Assembly: GCA_035938015.1 (NCBI GenBank)
Contig: DASZHJ010000043.1
Location: 1-7,680, forward strand
DNA from: DASZHJ01 sp035938015
GTDB taxonomy: Bacteria; Pseudomonadota; Alphaproteobacteria; ATCC43930; CGMCC-115725
DNA: 7,680 nucleotides
Direction: 5' to 3'
This document shows, piece after piece, positions 1 through 7,680 of the stretch. A program made the translations under genes and the position numbers. The stretch's first letter is position 1, and every line of letters starts with the position of its first letter. Below the pieces are notes generated by a model, which was not told the origin of the DNA, did no database searches, and saw only the letters and a program-made list of their open reading frames with translations.

Positions 1-62
1 GTGAAGATCACCGAGGTCGCGGCGATGAGGCGGAGCGCGTCGAAATTGTTCTTTCGGTCCAT
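1..62 (-). CDS. Acyltransferase-3 family protein, N-terminal fragment (tandem paralogue)
   Basis: The ATG lies at 62-60 and the reading frame runs off the left edge, so only 20 full codons are visible. They read MDRKNNFDALRLIAATSVIF, which differs from the first 20 residues of the neighbouring acyltransferase at only three sites (R4K, L13I, A17S). This is the typical start of an acyltransferase-3 (OafA/WecH-like) membrane protein: a short cytoplasmic lead, then the first transmembrane helix. It starts 7 nt after the stop of the upstream gene, so the two are almost certainly co-transcribed. Codons differ at many synonymous positions from the paralogue, which points to an old duplication rather than a recent copy or assembly artefact. 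The substrate cannot be told, and length and integrity cannot be judged from this window. Confidence 0.75.
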   Translation of the reverse strand, partial: MDRKNNFDALRLIAATSVIF

Positions 63-69
63 GGCCGGA

Positions 70-1119
70 TTATGCGGGCAACGGTGCCGGACGGGTGACG
101 GCGCCGAGCGCCGCCGGCTTCAGGCGGAGCGCCCGCTTCTCGACCAGGTGCCAGGAGAGAAACGCAACCACGGCCGTCGCGGGATAGGCGATCAGGAACA
201 GCTCCCACCAGCGGGCATCGGGCCACAGGTAAAGCACGGTCTGCTCCACCGGCCAGCCATAGATATAAAGCCCGTAGGAAAGGTCGCCGAATCGCGCGGC
301 GGGGATCGCGGGCAGCGCCGGAGTGAGCGCCAGATAGATCACGAGATAGCCGCCGCAGAGCGGGAACAGCAGGATGAAGGCGTGGAGCGGGACGCTCACG
401 ATCAGGCCGGCGAGCGCCAGGAGCGCGATGCGTCCATCGAGCACGCCGCGCGGCGCGAGCGTCTGCAGCAGCATGCCCATCACGAAGAACCCGAGCAGCC
501 AGAGCACACTGCCGGTGAAATCCCAGTCGTGCCAATTCGAGGCATCCACCGCGATCCCGAGCAGGCCCACCACGAGCAGCGCCACCAGGACCGGCGCGCG
601 CAACAGCCGGCTCGCACCGAGCGCGGCCACCATCACGTACATCGCGATTTCCACGGGCAGGCTCCAGAGCGGACCATCGAGGATGTGCCCGAGCTCGCGC
701 CCTGTGAACCAGACGCCCGGCAGGCTGTTGTGGTCGGTGTGCAGCAGCAGATTGGCGCCCAAAAAGTCGTAGGTCCCGTAGCTCGAGAGGTAGTCGCGAA
801 GCGGCAGGCTGCTGATGACCGGCCCCAAGCCGAAGGCGAGCACGAGGATGCACGCGGCAAGGCCAGGGTAGATCCGCAGCGCACGCTTGAGCGCGAAGCG
901 CGGCAGCGAGGGCGCCTGCCCCCAACTTTGGGTCACGAGATAGCCGCTGATCACGAAGAACACGAAGACGCCAACAACGCCGAGGATCGTCTGGCCGCCA
1001 GTCAGCACCATGAGCGGCTCGCTGTCCTGCCGGCCCGTCGCGAGCAAAAACGCATGCGAGAAGATCACGGCGGTAGCCGCGAGCAGTCTCAGCGCATCGA
1101 AGTTGTTACGGCGATCCAC
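70..1119 (-). CDS. Acyltransferase-3 family integral membrane protein (OafA/YrhL-like)
   Basis: The product is a 349-residue polytopic membrane protein of the acyltransferase-3 family, which transfers acyl groups (often acetyl) to sugars of surface polysaccharides, lipopolysaccharide or exported glycosides. Family features seen: an N-terminal FDALRLLAA segment leading to the likely catalytic His22 (FSHAF); FFVISGYLVTQSW at about 54-66; a basic LKRALRIYPGL turn at 77-87; DGPLWSLPVEIAMY at 148-161; LSYGLYIYGWP at 280-290; and a last helix ending SWHLVEKRALRLK at 322-334. About ten hydrophobic segments alternate with short loops. Length fits the single-domain form, with no SGNH esterase domain. 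I chose the GTG start at 1119 because a strong Shine-Dalgarno GGAAAGGG lies 8 nt upstream and the start matches the downstream paralogue. It lies 74 nt after the flavodoxin stop and may be in the same transcript. The acceptor is unknown, and there is no obvious link to benzoate catabolism. Confidence 0.88.
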   Translation of the reverse strand: MDRRNNFDALRLLAATAVIFSHAFLLATGRQDSEPLMVLTGGQTILGVVGVFVFFVISGYLVTQSWGQAPSLPRFALKRALRIYPGLAACILVLAFGLGPVISSLPLRDYLSSYGTYDFLGANLLLHTDHNSLPGVWFTGRELGHILDGPLWSLPVEIAMYVMVAALGASRLLRAPVLVALLVVGLLGIAVDASNWHDWDFTGSVLWLLGFFVMGMLLQTLAPRGVLDGRIALLALAGLIVSVPLHAFILLFPLCGGYLVIYLALTPALPAIPAARFGDLSYGLYIYGWPVEQTVLYLWPDARWWELFLIAYPATAVVAFLSWHLVEKRALRLKPAALGAVTRPAPLPA

Positions 1120-1127
1120 CGACGACG

Positions 1128-1135
1128 CCCTTTCC
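1128..1135 (-). promoter_or_regulatory. Ribosome binding site supporting a GTG start
   Basis: On the minus strand this reads GGAAAGGG, ending 8 nt before the GTG at 1119. It decides the start of the acyltransferase. Confidence 0.65.
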
Positions 1136-1193
1136 GGCCCCGCACCCTAAGACAGAACGGGCGAGGACGACGCTCATTTCCGGGCTTCGAACC

Positions 1194-1670
1194 TCAGGCC
1201 GCTTCGGAGCGGCCTTGGAGAAACTCGCCGGCCCATCGGCGCACCCACTCCACTGCGACTTCCTCGGGAACAGTTCCGGCGCTGGCATCATGCAGGAGGA
1301 TCTCGCCCAGGCGCTTGGCGCCCAGCGAAGCCAGGAGCCGGTCGAACCGCTTGCCGCCGAAGCAGAAGGTCTGGGCGTAAGTGTGGTCCCCGAGCGCGAT
1401 AACGCCGTATTCGACGCGGGCGAGATCGGGCCGCGCCGTCTCCAACGCCGCAAAGAAATCGCGGGCGTTGTCGGGCACGTCGCCCTGGCCATAGGTCGAG
1501 GTGCAGACGAGGAACCGCCCCGGCCGCTCGAAGGCCGCAGGCGTGAGCTTGTCCATGGCCAGCACCTCCGCTGCCAGGCCCTCGGCCGCGAGCGTGTCCT
1601 TGACCTCGTCGGCCACCAACTCGGCGGTGCCGGTCATGGTCCCGACCAGAATCGTAATCGGTTCAGTCAT
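1194..1670 (-). CDS. Short flavodoxin (MioC / CysJ flavodoxin-domain type)
   Basis: A 158-residue soluble flavodoxin, expected to bind FMN and carry single electrons. Visible motifs: the phosphate-binding loop TMTGTAE at residues 11-17; the second FMN loop STYGQGDVPDN at about 58-68; and the third loop ALGDHTYAQTFCFGGKRFD at about 92-110. The last is typical of the diflavin-reductase, sulfite-reductase and MioC branch. Length fits a free-standing flavodoxin of this branch. The ATG at 1670-1668 has only a weak AGGTG about 11 nt upstream. The gene is transcribed divergently from boxR across a 103-nt shared control region, so co-control by BoxR is plausible. With a ferredoxin reductase at the end of the box operon and no boxA nearby, it is a candidate electron carrier to BoxB; that role is inference. 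MioC-like housekeeping functions (for example in biotin or Fe-S metabolism) are alternatives. Confidence 0.9.
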   Translation of the reverse strand: MTEPITILVGTMTGTAELVADEVKDTLAAEGLAAEVLAMDKLTPAAFERPGRFLVCTSTYGQGDVPDNARDFFAALETARPDLARVEYGVIALGDHTYAQTFCFGGKRFDRLLASLGAKRLGEILLHDASAGTVPEEVAVEWVRRWAGEFLQGRSEAA

Positions 1671-1692
1671 TTAGATCATCGCACCTGCGGAC

Positions 1693-1720
1693 TCGACGGC
1701 ACCGTTAAAGTCACTATAAT
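1693..1720 (+). promoter_or_regulatory. Candidate sigma-70 promoter for the box operon
   Basis: A perfect TATAAT at 1715-1720 is preceded, after a 16-nt spacer, by TCGACG at 1693-1698 (4 of 6 matches to TTGACA). Transcription would start near 1727, giving a leader of about 47 nt before boxR. It lies in a locally AT-rich patch (13 of 40 bases G or C at 1711-1750) inside otherwise GC-rich DNA. This is a prediction from consensus only. Confidence 0.5.
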
Positions 1721-1740
1721 GCATGTTATGATAGTCGCAA
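1713..1740 (-). promoter_or_regulatory. Candidate sigma-70 promoter for the flavodoxin gene
   Basis: Read on the minus strand, TTGCGA (1740-1735, 4 of 6) is followed after 16 nt by TATAGT (1718-1713, 5 of 6). Its -10 box overlaps that of the rightward candidate promoter, so RNA polymerase could occupy only one at a time, and a single bound repressor could block both. Prediction from consensus only. Confidence 0.4.
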
Positions 1741-1756
1741 GCATGATAATACATAC
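1715..1756. promoter_or_regulatory. Candidate BoxR operator: AT-rich imperfect repeats
   Basis: The pentamer GCATG occurs at 1721-1725 and 1741-1745, exactly 20 bp apart (about two helical turns), each followed by related AT-rich sequence. An imperfect dyad TATAAT / ATGATA (1715-1720 and 1728-1733) flanks the first copy. The repeats cover the -10 box and the predicted start of the rightward promoter, a position suited to repression. BzdR/BoxR-family regulators repress benzoyl-CoA catabolic promoters and are released by benzoyl-CoA. Assignment to BoxR is by position only; I do not see the TGCA-N6-TGCA arrangement that I recall for BzdR operators. Confidence 0.4.
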
Positions 1757-1763
1757 GCCGATC

Positions 1764-1770
1764 GGGAGAG
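1764..1770 (+). promoter_or_regulatory. Ribosome binding site deciding the boxR GTG start
   Basis: GGGAGAG ends 3 nt before the GTG at 1774, with its GGGAG core 5 nt away. It supports a GTG start for boxR. Confidence 0.6.
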
Positions 1771-1773
1771 CCT

Positions 1774-2676
1774 GTGGCGACTGAGCTGGCGAGCTCGACC
1801 GAGCGCGAGCCCAAGAACGGCGAGGCCGACTATTTGCGCCTGCTTGGCGAGCGGATCCGGGCGGCGCGCGCGCGGCGCGGCATGACGCGCAAGATCCTGG
1901 CGCGCGACTCCGGCGTCTCCGAGCGCTATCTGGCCCAGCTCGAGACCGGCCATGGCAACAGCTCCATCATCCTGCTGCGCCAGGTGGCGCAGGCGATGAG
2001 CCTGCCGCTCGCCGAGCTCGTACGCGAGGATCCGGACCATCCCGTGGAGTTCTCGCTGCTGGTGCAGTCGCTGGCGCGGCTGGACACCAAGCAGCTGGCA
2101 CAGGCGCGCAAGCTGATGACGGAGTCGTTCGGCGCCTCCATGGAGCGCGGGCGCCGGCAGCGCATCGCGCTCATTGGCCTGCGCGGCGCGGGCAAGTCGA
2201 CCTTGGGCGCAAAGCTCGCGGCAACGCTGCGAATTCCCTTTGTCGAGCTCGATCGCGAGATCGAGCGGCTGGCCGGCATGAGCCTCGCCTCGCTGTTCGA
2301 TCTCTACGGCCAGAGCGCCTACCGGCGCTACGAGCGCCGTGCCTTGGAGAGTGTGATCGACTCGTACGACCGCGCGGTGATCGCAACCGGCGGCAGCCTG
2401 GTCTCGGAGCCCGCGACCTTCGATCTTCTGCTCTCGGCCTGCTTCACCGTGTGGCTCACCGCGCGACCGGAGGAGCATATGAGCCGCGTCATGGCGCAAG
2501 GCGATCTCCGACCCATGGCGGAGAATACCGAGGCGATGGACGACCTCCGCCGGATCCTCGAGGGCCGCGCCGCGCTCTACAGCAAGGCCGATGTCGCCGT
2601 GGAGACCGCGGGCAAATCCGTCGATCAAAGCCTCGTTCTGCTCAAGGCCGCCGTCGCGGCCGATCCGTCCTCGTAA
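1774..2676 (+). CDS. boxR: BoxR, benzoyl-CoA-responsive transcriptional regulator
   Basis: A 300-residue two-domain regulator of the BzdR/BoxR family. Residues about 22-85 form an XRE-type helix-turn-helix (LGERIRAARARRGMTRKILA, then SGVSERYLAQLETG). A linker of about 40 residues leads to a shikimate-kinase-like domain at about 129-290. That domain has Walker A GLRGAGKST (135-143), the ELDREIE strand (158-164), YRRYER (183-188), ATGGS (204-208) and a GDLRP lid element (243-247). In characterised family members the kinase-like domain binds benzoyl-CoA as inducer rather than acting on shikimate. The arrangement separates it from true AroK, which lacks the HTH. The GTG start is backed by a close GGGAGAG. 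It is the first gene of the operon, 10 nt before boxC, so autoregulation is expected. Length matches the family. Confidence 0.93.
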   Translation: MATELASSTEREPKNGEADYLRLLGERIRAARARRGMTRKILARDSGVSERYLAQLETGHGNSSIILLRQVAQAMSLPLAELVREDPDHPVEFSLLVQSLARLDTKQLAQARKLMTESFGASMERGRRQRIALIGLRGAGKSTLGAKLAATLRIPFVELDREIERLAGMSLASLFDLYGQSAYRRYERRALESVIDSYDRAVIATGGSLVSEPATFDLLLSACFTVWLTARPEEHMSRVMAQGDLRPMAENTEAMDDLRRILEGRAALYSKADVAVETAGKSVDQSLVLLKAAVAADPSS

Positions 2677-2686
2677 GGCGTCCGAC

Positions 2687-4333
2687 ATGATCACGTTCGA
2701 CACCGATCCCTCGCGCTACCGGCATTGGAAGCTGAGCTTCGATGGCCACGCGGCGACCTTGGCACTCGACGTGCAGGAGGACGCCGGCATCCAACCCGGC
2801 TACAAGCTCAAGCTCAACTCCTACGACCTCGGCGTCGATATCGAGCTCAACGACGCGCTGAACCGCATCCGGTTCGAGCATCCGGAGGTGAAGGTCGTCG
2901 TCTTCACCAGCGCGCGCGAGCGCATGTTCTGCGCGGGCGCCAACATCTACATGCTGGGAACCTCCAGCCACGCCTGGAAGGTCAATTTCTGCAAATTCAC
3001 CAATGAGACGCGCAACAGCATCGAGGATTCGAGCCGGCACTCCGGCTTGAAATTCATCGCCGCGCTCAACGGCACCGCCGCGGGCGGCGGCTACGAGCTG
3101 GCGCTGGCCTGCGACGAGATCGGCCTGATCGACGACCGCTCCTCGACCGTTAGCCTGCCGGAGGTGCCGCTCCTGGGCGTGCTGCCAGGCACGGGCGGGC
3201 TCACGCGGCTGGTCGACAAGCGCAAGGTCCGGCGCGACCTCGCCGACCTCTTCTGCACCACGGCAGAAGGCGTGCGCGCCGAGCGCGCCAAGGCCTGGAA
3301 CCTCGTGGATTGGACCGCGCCGCCGCAGCGCTTTTCCGAAGTGCTTGCCGAGCGGATCGCGGCGCGAGCGCAGCAAAGCGAGCGCTCCCCCGAGGCGAGC
3401 CCCGTGCCGCTCCCGCCGATCGAGCGGACGATCGACGCCCGGGGTTATCACTATCCCTTCGTCGATGTGGCCTTCGACCGGCCGAGACGCCTCGCCACCC
3501 TCACCGTCGCAGCGCCCCGAGACGACGCGCCGCGCGACGTCGATCAGGCGATCGCCGCCGGCGCGCGCTGGTGGCCGCTCGCGATGGCGCGTGAGCTCGA
3601 CGATGCCGTCTTGATGCTGCGCGCGAACGAGCTCGAGCTCGGCACGATCCTGCTGAAGACCCGTGGCTCGGATGCGGCGGTACTCGCCTGCGATCGGCTG
3701 ATGGTCGACGGTGGCGGGCACTGGTTCGTGCGCGAGACCAGGGCGTTCCTCCGCCGCACGCTGGCCCGGCTCGATGTCACCGCGCGCAGCCTGTTCGCCA
3801 TCATCGACCGCGGCTCCTGCTTCGCGGGCACCCTCCTGGAGCTGGCGCTCGCGGCCGACCGCTCCTACATGCTGGCGCTACCCGCGGGCGAGAACGACGC
3901 GCCGCGCATCACGCTTTCAACCGCGAACATGGGCCTTTACGACATGGAGAACGGGCTGACGCGGCTTGCCTCCCGGTTCTGCGGAGACGACGGGGCGGTT
4001 GGCGAGGTCTTCAAGCGGGCACTCGACCAATCCTTGGACGCGAACAAAGCGCTCGCGGCCGGGCTCGTCACGGCGGCACCCGACGAGCTCGATTGGGAGG
4101 ACGAGATCCGCCTTGCCATCGAGGAGCGCGCGAGCCTGTCGCCGGACGCGCTCACGGGGCTGGAAGCGAACCTCCGCTTTGTCGGTCCGGAGACAGCGCA
4201 GACAAAAATCTTCGCGCGGCTTTCGGCTTGGCAGAACTGGATCTTCAGCCGGCCCAACGCGGTCGGCGACAAGGGCGCGCTCAAGCTGTTCGGCACCGGC
4301 ACCAAGCCGCAGTTCAATCGGGAAAGGGTCTGA
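2687..4333 (+). CDS. boxC: BoxC, benzoyl-CoA-dihydrodiol / 2,3-epoxybenzoyl-CoA hydrolase (ring cleavage)
   Basis: A 548-residue enoyl-CoA hydratase/crotonase-superfamily enzyme. It opens the ring of 2,3-epoxybenzoyl-CoA, giving 3,4-didehydroadipyl-CoA semialdehyde and formate, in the cytoplasm. Length fits BoxC (about 550) and is roughly twice a simple crotonase. An N-terminal crotonase domain spans about 20-230, with the oxyanion-hole segment FCAGANIYML (81-90), GTAAGGGYELALACDE (129-144) and LPEVPLLGVLPGTGGLTRL (157-175). A second, divergent crotonase-like half occupies about 260-520. Glu137, Glu159 and Cys102 match, at a constant offset of 9, Glu146, Glu168 and Cys111, which I recall as active-site residues of Burkholderia xenovorans BoxC. 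The frame is open further upstream, but I chose the ATG at 2687: it lies 10 nt after the boxR stop, with AAGG 8 nt before it, and starts the family-typical sequence. The 2-nt gap to boxB implies coupling. Confidence 0.94.
   Translation: MITFDTDPSRYRHWKLSFDGHAATLALDVQEDAGIQPGYKLKLNSYDLGVDIELNDALNRIRFEHPEVKVVVFTSARERMFCAGANIYMLGTSSHAWKVNFCKFTNETRNSIEDSSRHSGLKFIAALNGTAAGGGYELALACDEIGLIDDRSSTVSLPEVPLLGVLPGTGGLTRLVDKRKVRRDLADLFCTTAEGVRAERAKAWNLVDWTAPPQRFSEVLAERIAARAQQSERSPEASPVPLPPIERTIDARGYHYPFVDVAFDRPRRLATLTVAAPRDDAPRDVDQAIAAGARWWPLAMARELDDAVLMLRANELELGTILLKTRGSDAAVLACDRLMVDGGGHWFVRETRAFLRRTLARLDVTARSLFAIIDRGSCFAGTLLELALAADRSYMLALPAGENDAPRITLSTANMGLYDMENGLTRLASRFCGDDGAVGEVFKRALDQSLDANKALAAGLVTAAPDELDWEDEIRLAIEERASLSPDALTGLEANLRFVGPETAQTKIFARLSAWQNWIFSRPNAVGDKGALKLFGTGTKPQFNRERV
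4321..4328 (+). promoter_or_regulatory. Ribosome binding site of boxB, inside the boxC 3' end
   Basis: GGAAAGGG ends 7 nt before the boxB ATG at 4336 and lies within the last codons of boxC. It fixes the boxB start even though the frame is open far upstream. Confidence 0.7.
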
Positions 4334-4335
4334 GA

Positions 4336-5756
<1,421 letters not shown>

Positions 5757-5760
<4 letters not shown>

Positions 5761-6980
5761 GAGTCGTGATCATCGGCACCGGGCCCGCGGGTTTTCGCGC
5801 CGCCGAGGTGCTCCGACAACAGGCGCCCGACGCCGAGATCACGCTCATCGGCGACGAGCCGCACGTGCCCTACCAACGGCCGCCGCTCTCCAAGGCTTTT
5901 CTCACGGACCGGCTCGCGCCTTCGGCGCTGCTGCTGCAACCCTCGAGCTTCTACGGGGAGCAGCGCATCTCGCTCAAGCTCGGCCAGCCGGCGGCCCGCA
6001 TCGACCGCGCCACAAAGCACGTGGCACTCGCCGACGGCACGCGCCTCTCCTACGACAAGCTGCTGATCGCCACGGGGTGCCGCGCTCGGCACCTGCCCGC
6101 CTTTGATGGCTTGCCCATTCATTACCTTCGAAGCCTCGACGATGCCGAGAGCATTCGTGCCGAGCTCAAGCCGGGATGCTCGGTGGTGCTGATCGGCGGC
6201 GGATTCATCGGCCTCGAGATCGCGGCCTCGGCGGCCAAGCTCGGCGCCGAGGTCACCGTATTGGAGCTGGCGCCACGACTCATGGGCCGCGCGATGCCGC
6301 CGATCATCAGCGATTTCGCGCGCGCATTGCACGAGCGGCATGGCGTCCGCCTCGAGCTCGGGATCAAGATCGAGGTGATCGAGGCGTTTGGCGGGCAGTT
6401 GATCGTGCGAACGGAGCAAGGCCAACATGCCTGCGATCTTCTGGTCGCCGGTGTCGGCGCCGTGCCGAACAGCGACCTCGCGGTGACGGCGGGCCTGGTG
6501 GTCGAGGACGGCATCCGCGTCGACGCGCAGGGCCGGACCAGCGACCCCGACATCTATGCAGCCGGCGACGTGACGCGGCACGATAATCCCATCCTCGGCC
6601 GGGCGATTCGGGTCGAGTCCTGGCAAGTGGCGCTCAATCAGGCCGCCGCGGTCGCGCGCGCCGTGCTGGGCGCGCCCGAGCCCTATGCCGAGCTGCCGTG
6701 GATGTGGACCGATCAATACGACTGCAACATCCAGGCGCTGGGATTGCCTTCGCCCGAGGCGGAGCTGATCGTGCGTGGCGACGCGCCTAGCGGGAAATTC
6801 ACGGTGCTCGAGCTCGGACCGAGCGGCCGGATTGCCGCCGCCATCACCGTCAACAACGGCCGCGACATGTCGGCACTCCGGCGCCTGGCTTCGGCCAAGA
6901 CCACTTGGCCACGCGAGGCTCTGGCGGACGCTTCGCGGCCCCTTGCCGAGCTTGCCAAGGCCGCGCAGCGCGCGGGTTAG
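5757..6980 (+). CDS. FAD-dependent NAD(P)H-ferredoxin reductase (putidaredoxin/rhodocoxin reductase type)
   Basis: A 407-residue pyridine nucleotide-disulfide oxidoreductase-family reductase that passes electrons from NAD(P)H through FAD to a small carrier, classically a 2Fe-2S ferredoxin. Seen in order: FAD dinucleotide fold VVIIGTGPAG (3-12); YQRPPLSK (39-46), typical of the family; ATG (105-107); a second dinucleotide fold IGGGFIGLEIA (146-156) with Glu170 ending the next strand, suggesting NADH preference; DIYAAGD (265-271), the second FAD contact; and a C-terminal reductase domain with WMWTDQYDCNIQALG (315-329). No redox-active CxxxxC pair is seen, as expected for this class. The ATG overlaps the boxB stop by 4 nt and has no good Shine-Dalgarno, so translation is probably coupled. 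No ferredoxin gene follows: the next gene is convergent, with overlapping stop codons. By position it should serve BoxB. Length and domains look complete. Confidence 0.93.
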
Positions 6981-7680
6981 AGCCGCTCGATCTCCTCGGG
7001 GTGCGTGATGTCCATGATGGCGCGCTCGCGGTCCCGCCGGATGTAGCCGCGCACGCGAACGGCGGACCCGACGAGCGCCAGTGGATCGACCCGATCGGCG
7101 CGGAAGAGGCGCAGCGCCTCGCTGTTGAGGCGGAGCGTGAAGGCGGTGTGCCAATCGGCGCCGAAGTTCAGGAACACCGCGTTCTCTCGGCGCGCGCCAT
7201 CGACGATCTTGCCCTCGACGAGCTCGAACTCGCCGGTGAAGCGGGCTGCTTCCTCGGGTGACCGGATCGCAAAGAAGGGATCCGCCCAGAGCCCGCGCTG
7301 ATCGGCTCTCGCCTCGCGCTCGAGCGCGAGCATCTCCGCAGCCGCCGCGCGATTGTCGGGAAAGGTGTAGACGCGGGCGAGGCCGCGCCGGAGCAACTCG
7401 CCCTGGACCCAGAGCCCGTCGTCCCGCGCGAGCTGGGCGAGCACGCGCCCGTAACGGTCCTGCCGCGTTCCGCCGAAGCTGAGCGTCATCGTCCGACCCT
7501 CGACGAGAGCGCTGAGGGCGGCTTGCGCCTCGCGAGCGAACGGCCACTCCGCGAAGTTGGGGCGCCCTTTCGGCAGCTTTGGCGCTTGGATCCCGACTAT
7601 CCGCACGGTCCGGCCGTCGCCGAGCGTGAGGCTGTCGCCATCGATCACGCTCGCCACCGCGCCGCTGCCGCCAGCCTCGA
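6977..7680 (-). CDS. Staphylococcal-nuclease-fold (thermonuclease-like) protein, 5' end outside the window
   Basis: The frame stays open to the right edge, reading EAGGSGA just before a possible internal GTG at 7657. That GTG begins inside the nuclease fold (VASVIDGDSL), so the true start and a probable export signal are likely beyond the window. Numbering from the GTG codon as 1, the SNase domain covers about 1-125: IDGD at 5-8, VRIVGIQAPKLPK at 18-30, DRYGR at 67-71. A C-terminal extension (about 138-226; VEGKIVDGARRENAVFLNFG, then VRVRGYIRR) looks like a second small OB-like domain, as I recall from alphaproteobacterial homologues. Against S. aureus nuclease, Asp21, Arg35 and Arg87 are kept (D8, R19, R71), but Asp40 is Gln24 and Glu43, the proposed general base, is Lys27. 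Canonical activity is therefore doubtful. It ends tail to tail with the reductase gene. Confidence 0.88.
   Translation of the reverse strand, partial: EAGGSGAVASVIDGDSLTLGDGRTVRIVGIQAPKLPKGRPNFAEWPFAREAQAALSALVEGRTMTLSFGGTRQDRYGRVLAQLARDDGLWVQGELLRRGLARVYTFPDNRAAAAEMLALEREARADQRGLWADPFFAIRSPEEAARFTGEFELVEGKIVDGARRENAVFLNFGADWHTAFTLRLNSEALRLFRADRVDPLALVGSAVRVRGYIRRDRERAIMDITHPEEIERL

Noticed and set aside
1121..1173. A short direct repeat GACGACGC (1121-1128 and 1166-1173) between the flavodoxin and acyltransferase genes
   Set aside because: Eight bases of GC-rich sequence recur easily by chance in such DNA, and no hairpin or T-run makes it a terminator.
1..1380. A 459-codon open frame on the + strand
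   Set aside because: It is antisense to the two acyltransferases and part of the flavodoxin. Its translation is rich in Arg, Gln, Glu and His without any domain, typical of the mirror frame of high-GC genes.
2179..2660. Shikimate kinase (AroK) as the product of the boxR C-terminal half
   Set aside because: The kinase-like domain is fused in frame to an XRE HTH and sits at the head of box genes, which is the BoxR architecture.
2591..2686. A longer N-terminus for BoxC overlapping the end of boxR
   Set aside because: The 32 added residues are Arg/Pro/Ser-rich and unlike BoxC. The ATG at 2687 has an AAGG and sits at the expected operon spacing.
1726..2703. A 325-codon minus-strand frame opposite boxR
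   Set aside because: BoxR on the plus strand has clear HTH and Walker A motifs. The antisense product has no family features.

Overview
The window is a GC-rich proteobacterial chromosome segment. Codon use ends mostly in G or C, and long spurious antisense reading frames are common. The gene set suggests a soil or rhizosphere aerobe, probably an alphaproteobacterium. That placement rests on the nuclease type and general style and is not proven here. The centre is an aerobic benzoyl-CoA epoxidation ('box') operon on the + strand: boxR, boxC, boxB and an FAD-dependent ferredoxin reductase, in that order. Gaps are 10 nt and 2 nt, followed by a 4-nt ATGA overlap.

Layout. Positions 1-1119 (- strand) hold two tandem, paralogous membrane acyltransferase-3 genes; the second runs off the left edge. 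Positions 1194-1670 (- strand) encode a short flavodoxin. Positions 1671-1773 form a divergent, AT-rich control region with candidate promoters in both directions whose -10 boxes overlap, plus imperfect repeats that could be a BoxR operator. Positions 1774-6980 are the box operon. Positions 6977-7680 (- strand) carry a staphylococcal-nuclease-fold gene, cut by the right edge. It meets the operon tail to tail with overlapping stop codons. No gene-free stretch exceeds 103 bases, and I saw no RNA gene, CRISPR array or insertion sequence.

How the genes work together. BoxR (XRE helix-turn-helix plus shikimate-kinase fold) is expected to sense benzoyl-CoA and control the operon. BoxB (diiron epoxidase) makes 2,3-epoxybenzoyl-CoA using O2 and two electrons, and BoxC opens the ring hydrolytically. 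The usual electron donor BoxA is not in the window, nor are the CoA ligase and the BoxD aldehyde dehydrogenase. Instead, a putidaredoxin-reductase-type flavoprotein is translationally coupled to boxB, and a flavodoxin gene is transcribed divergently from the same control region. Together they suggest an alternative electron-supply route, NAD(P)H to FAD reductase to flavodoxin (or an unlinked ferredoxin) to BoxB. This is an inference and the main point of interest. A second point is that the nuclease-fold protein lacks two of the canonical catalytic acidic residues.
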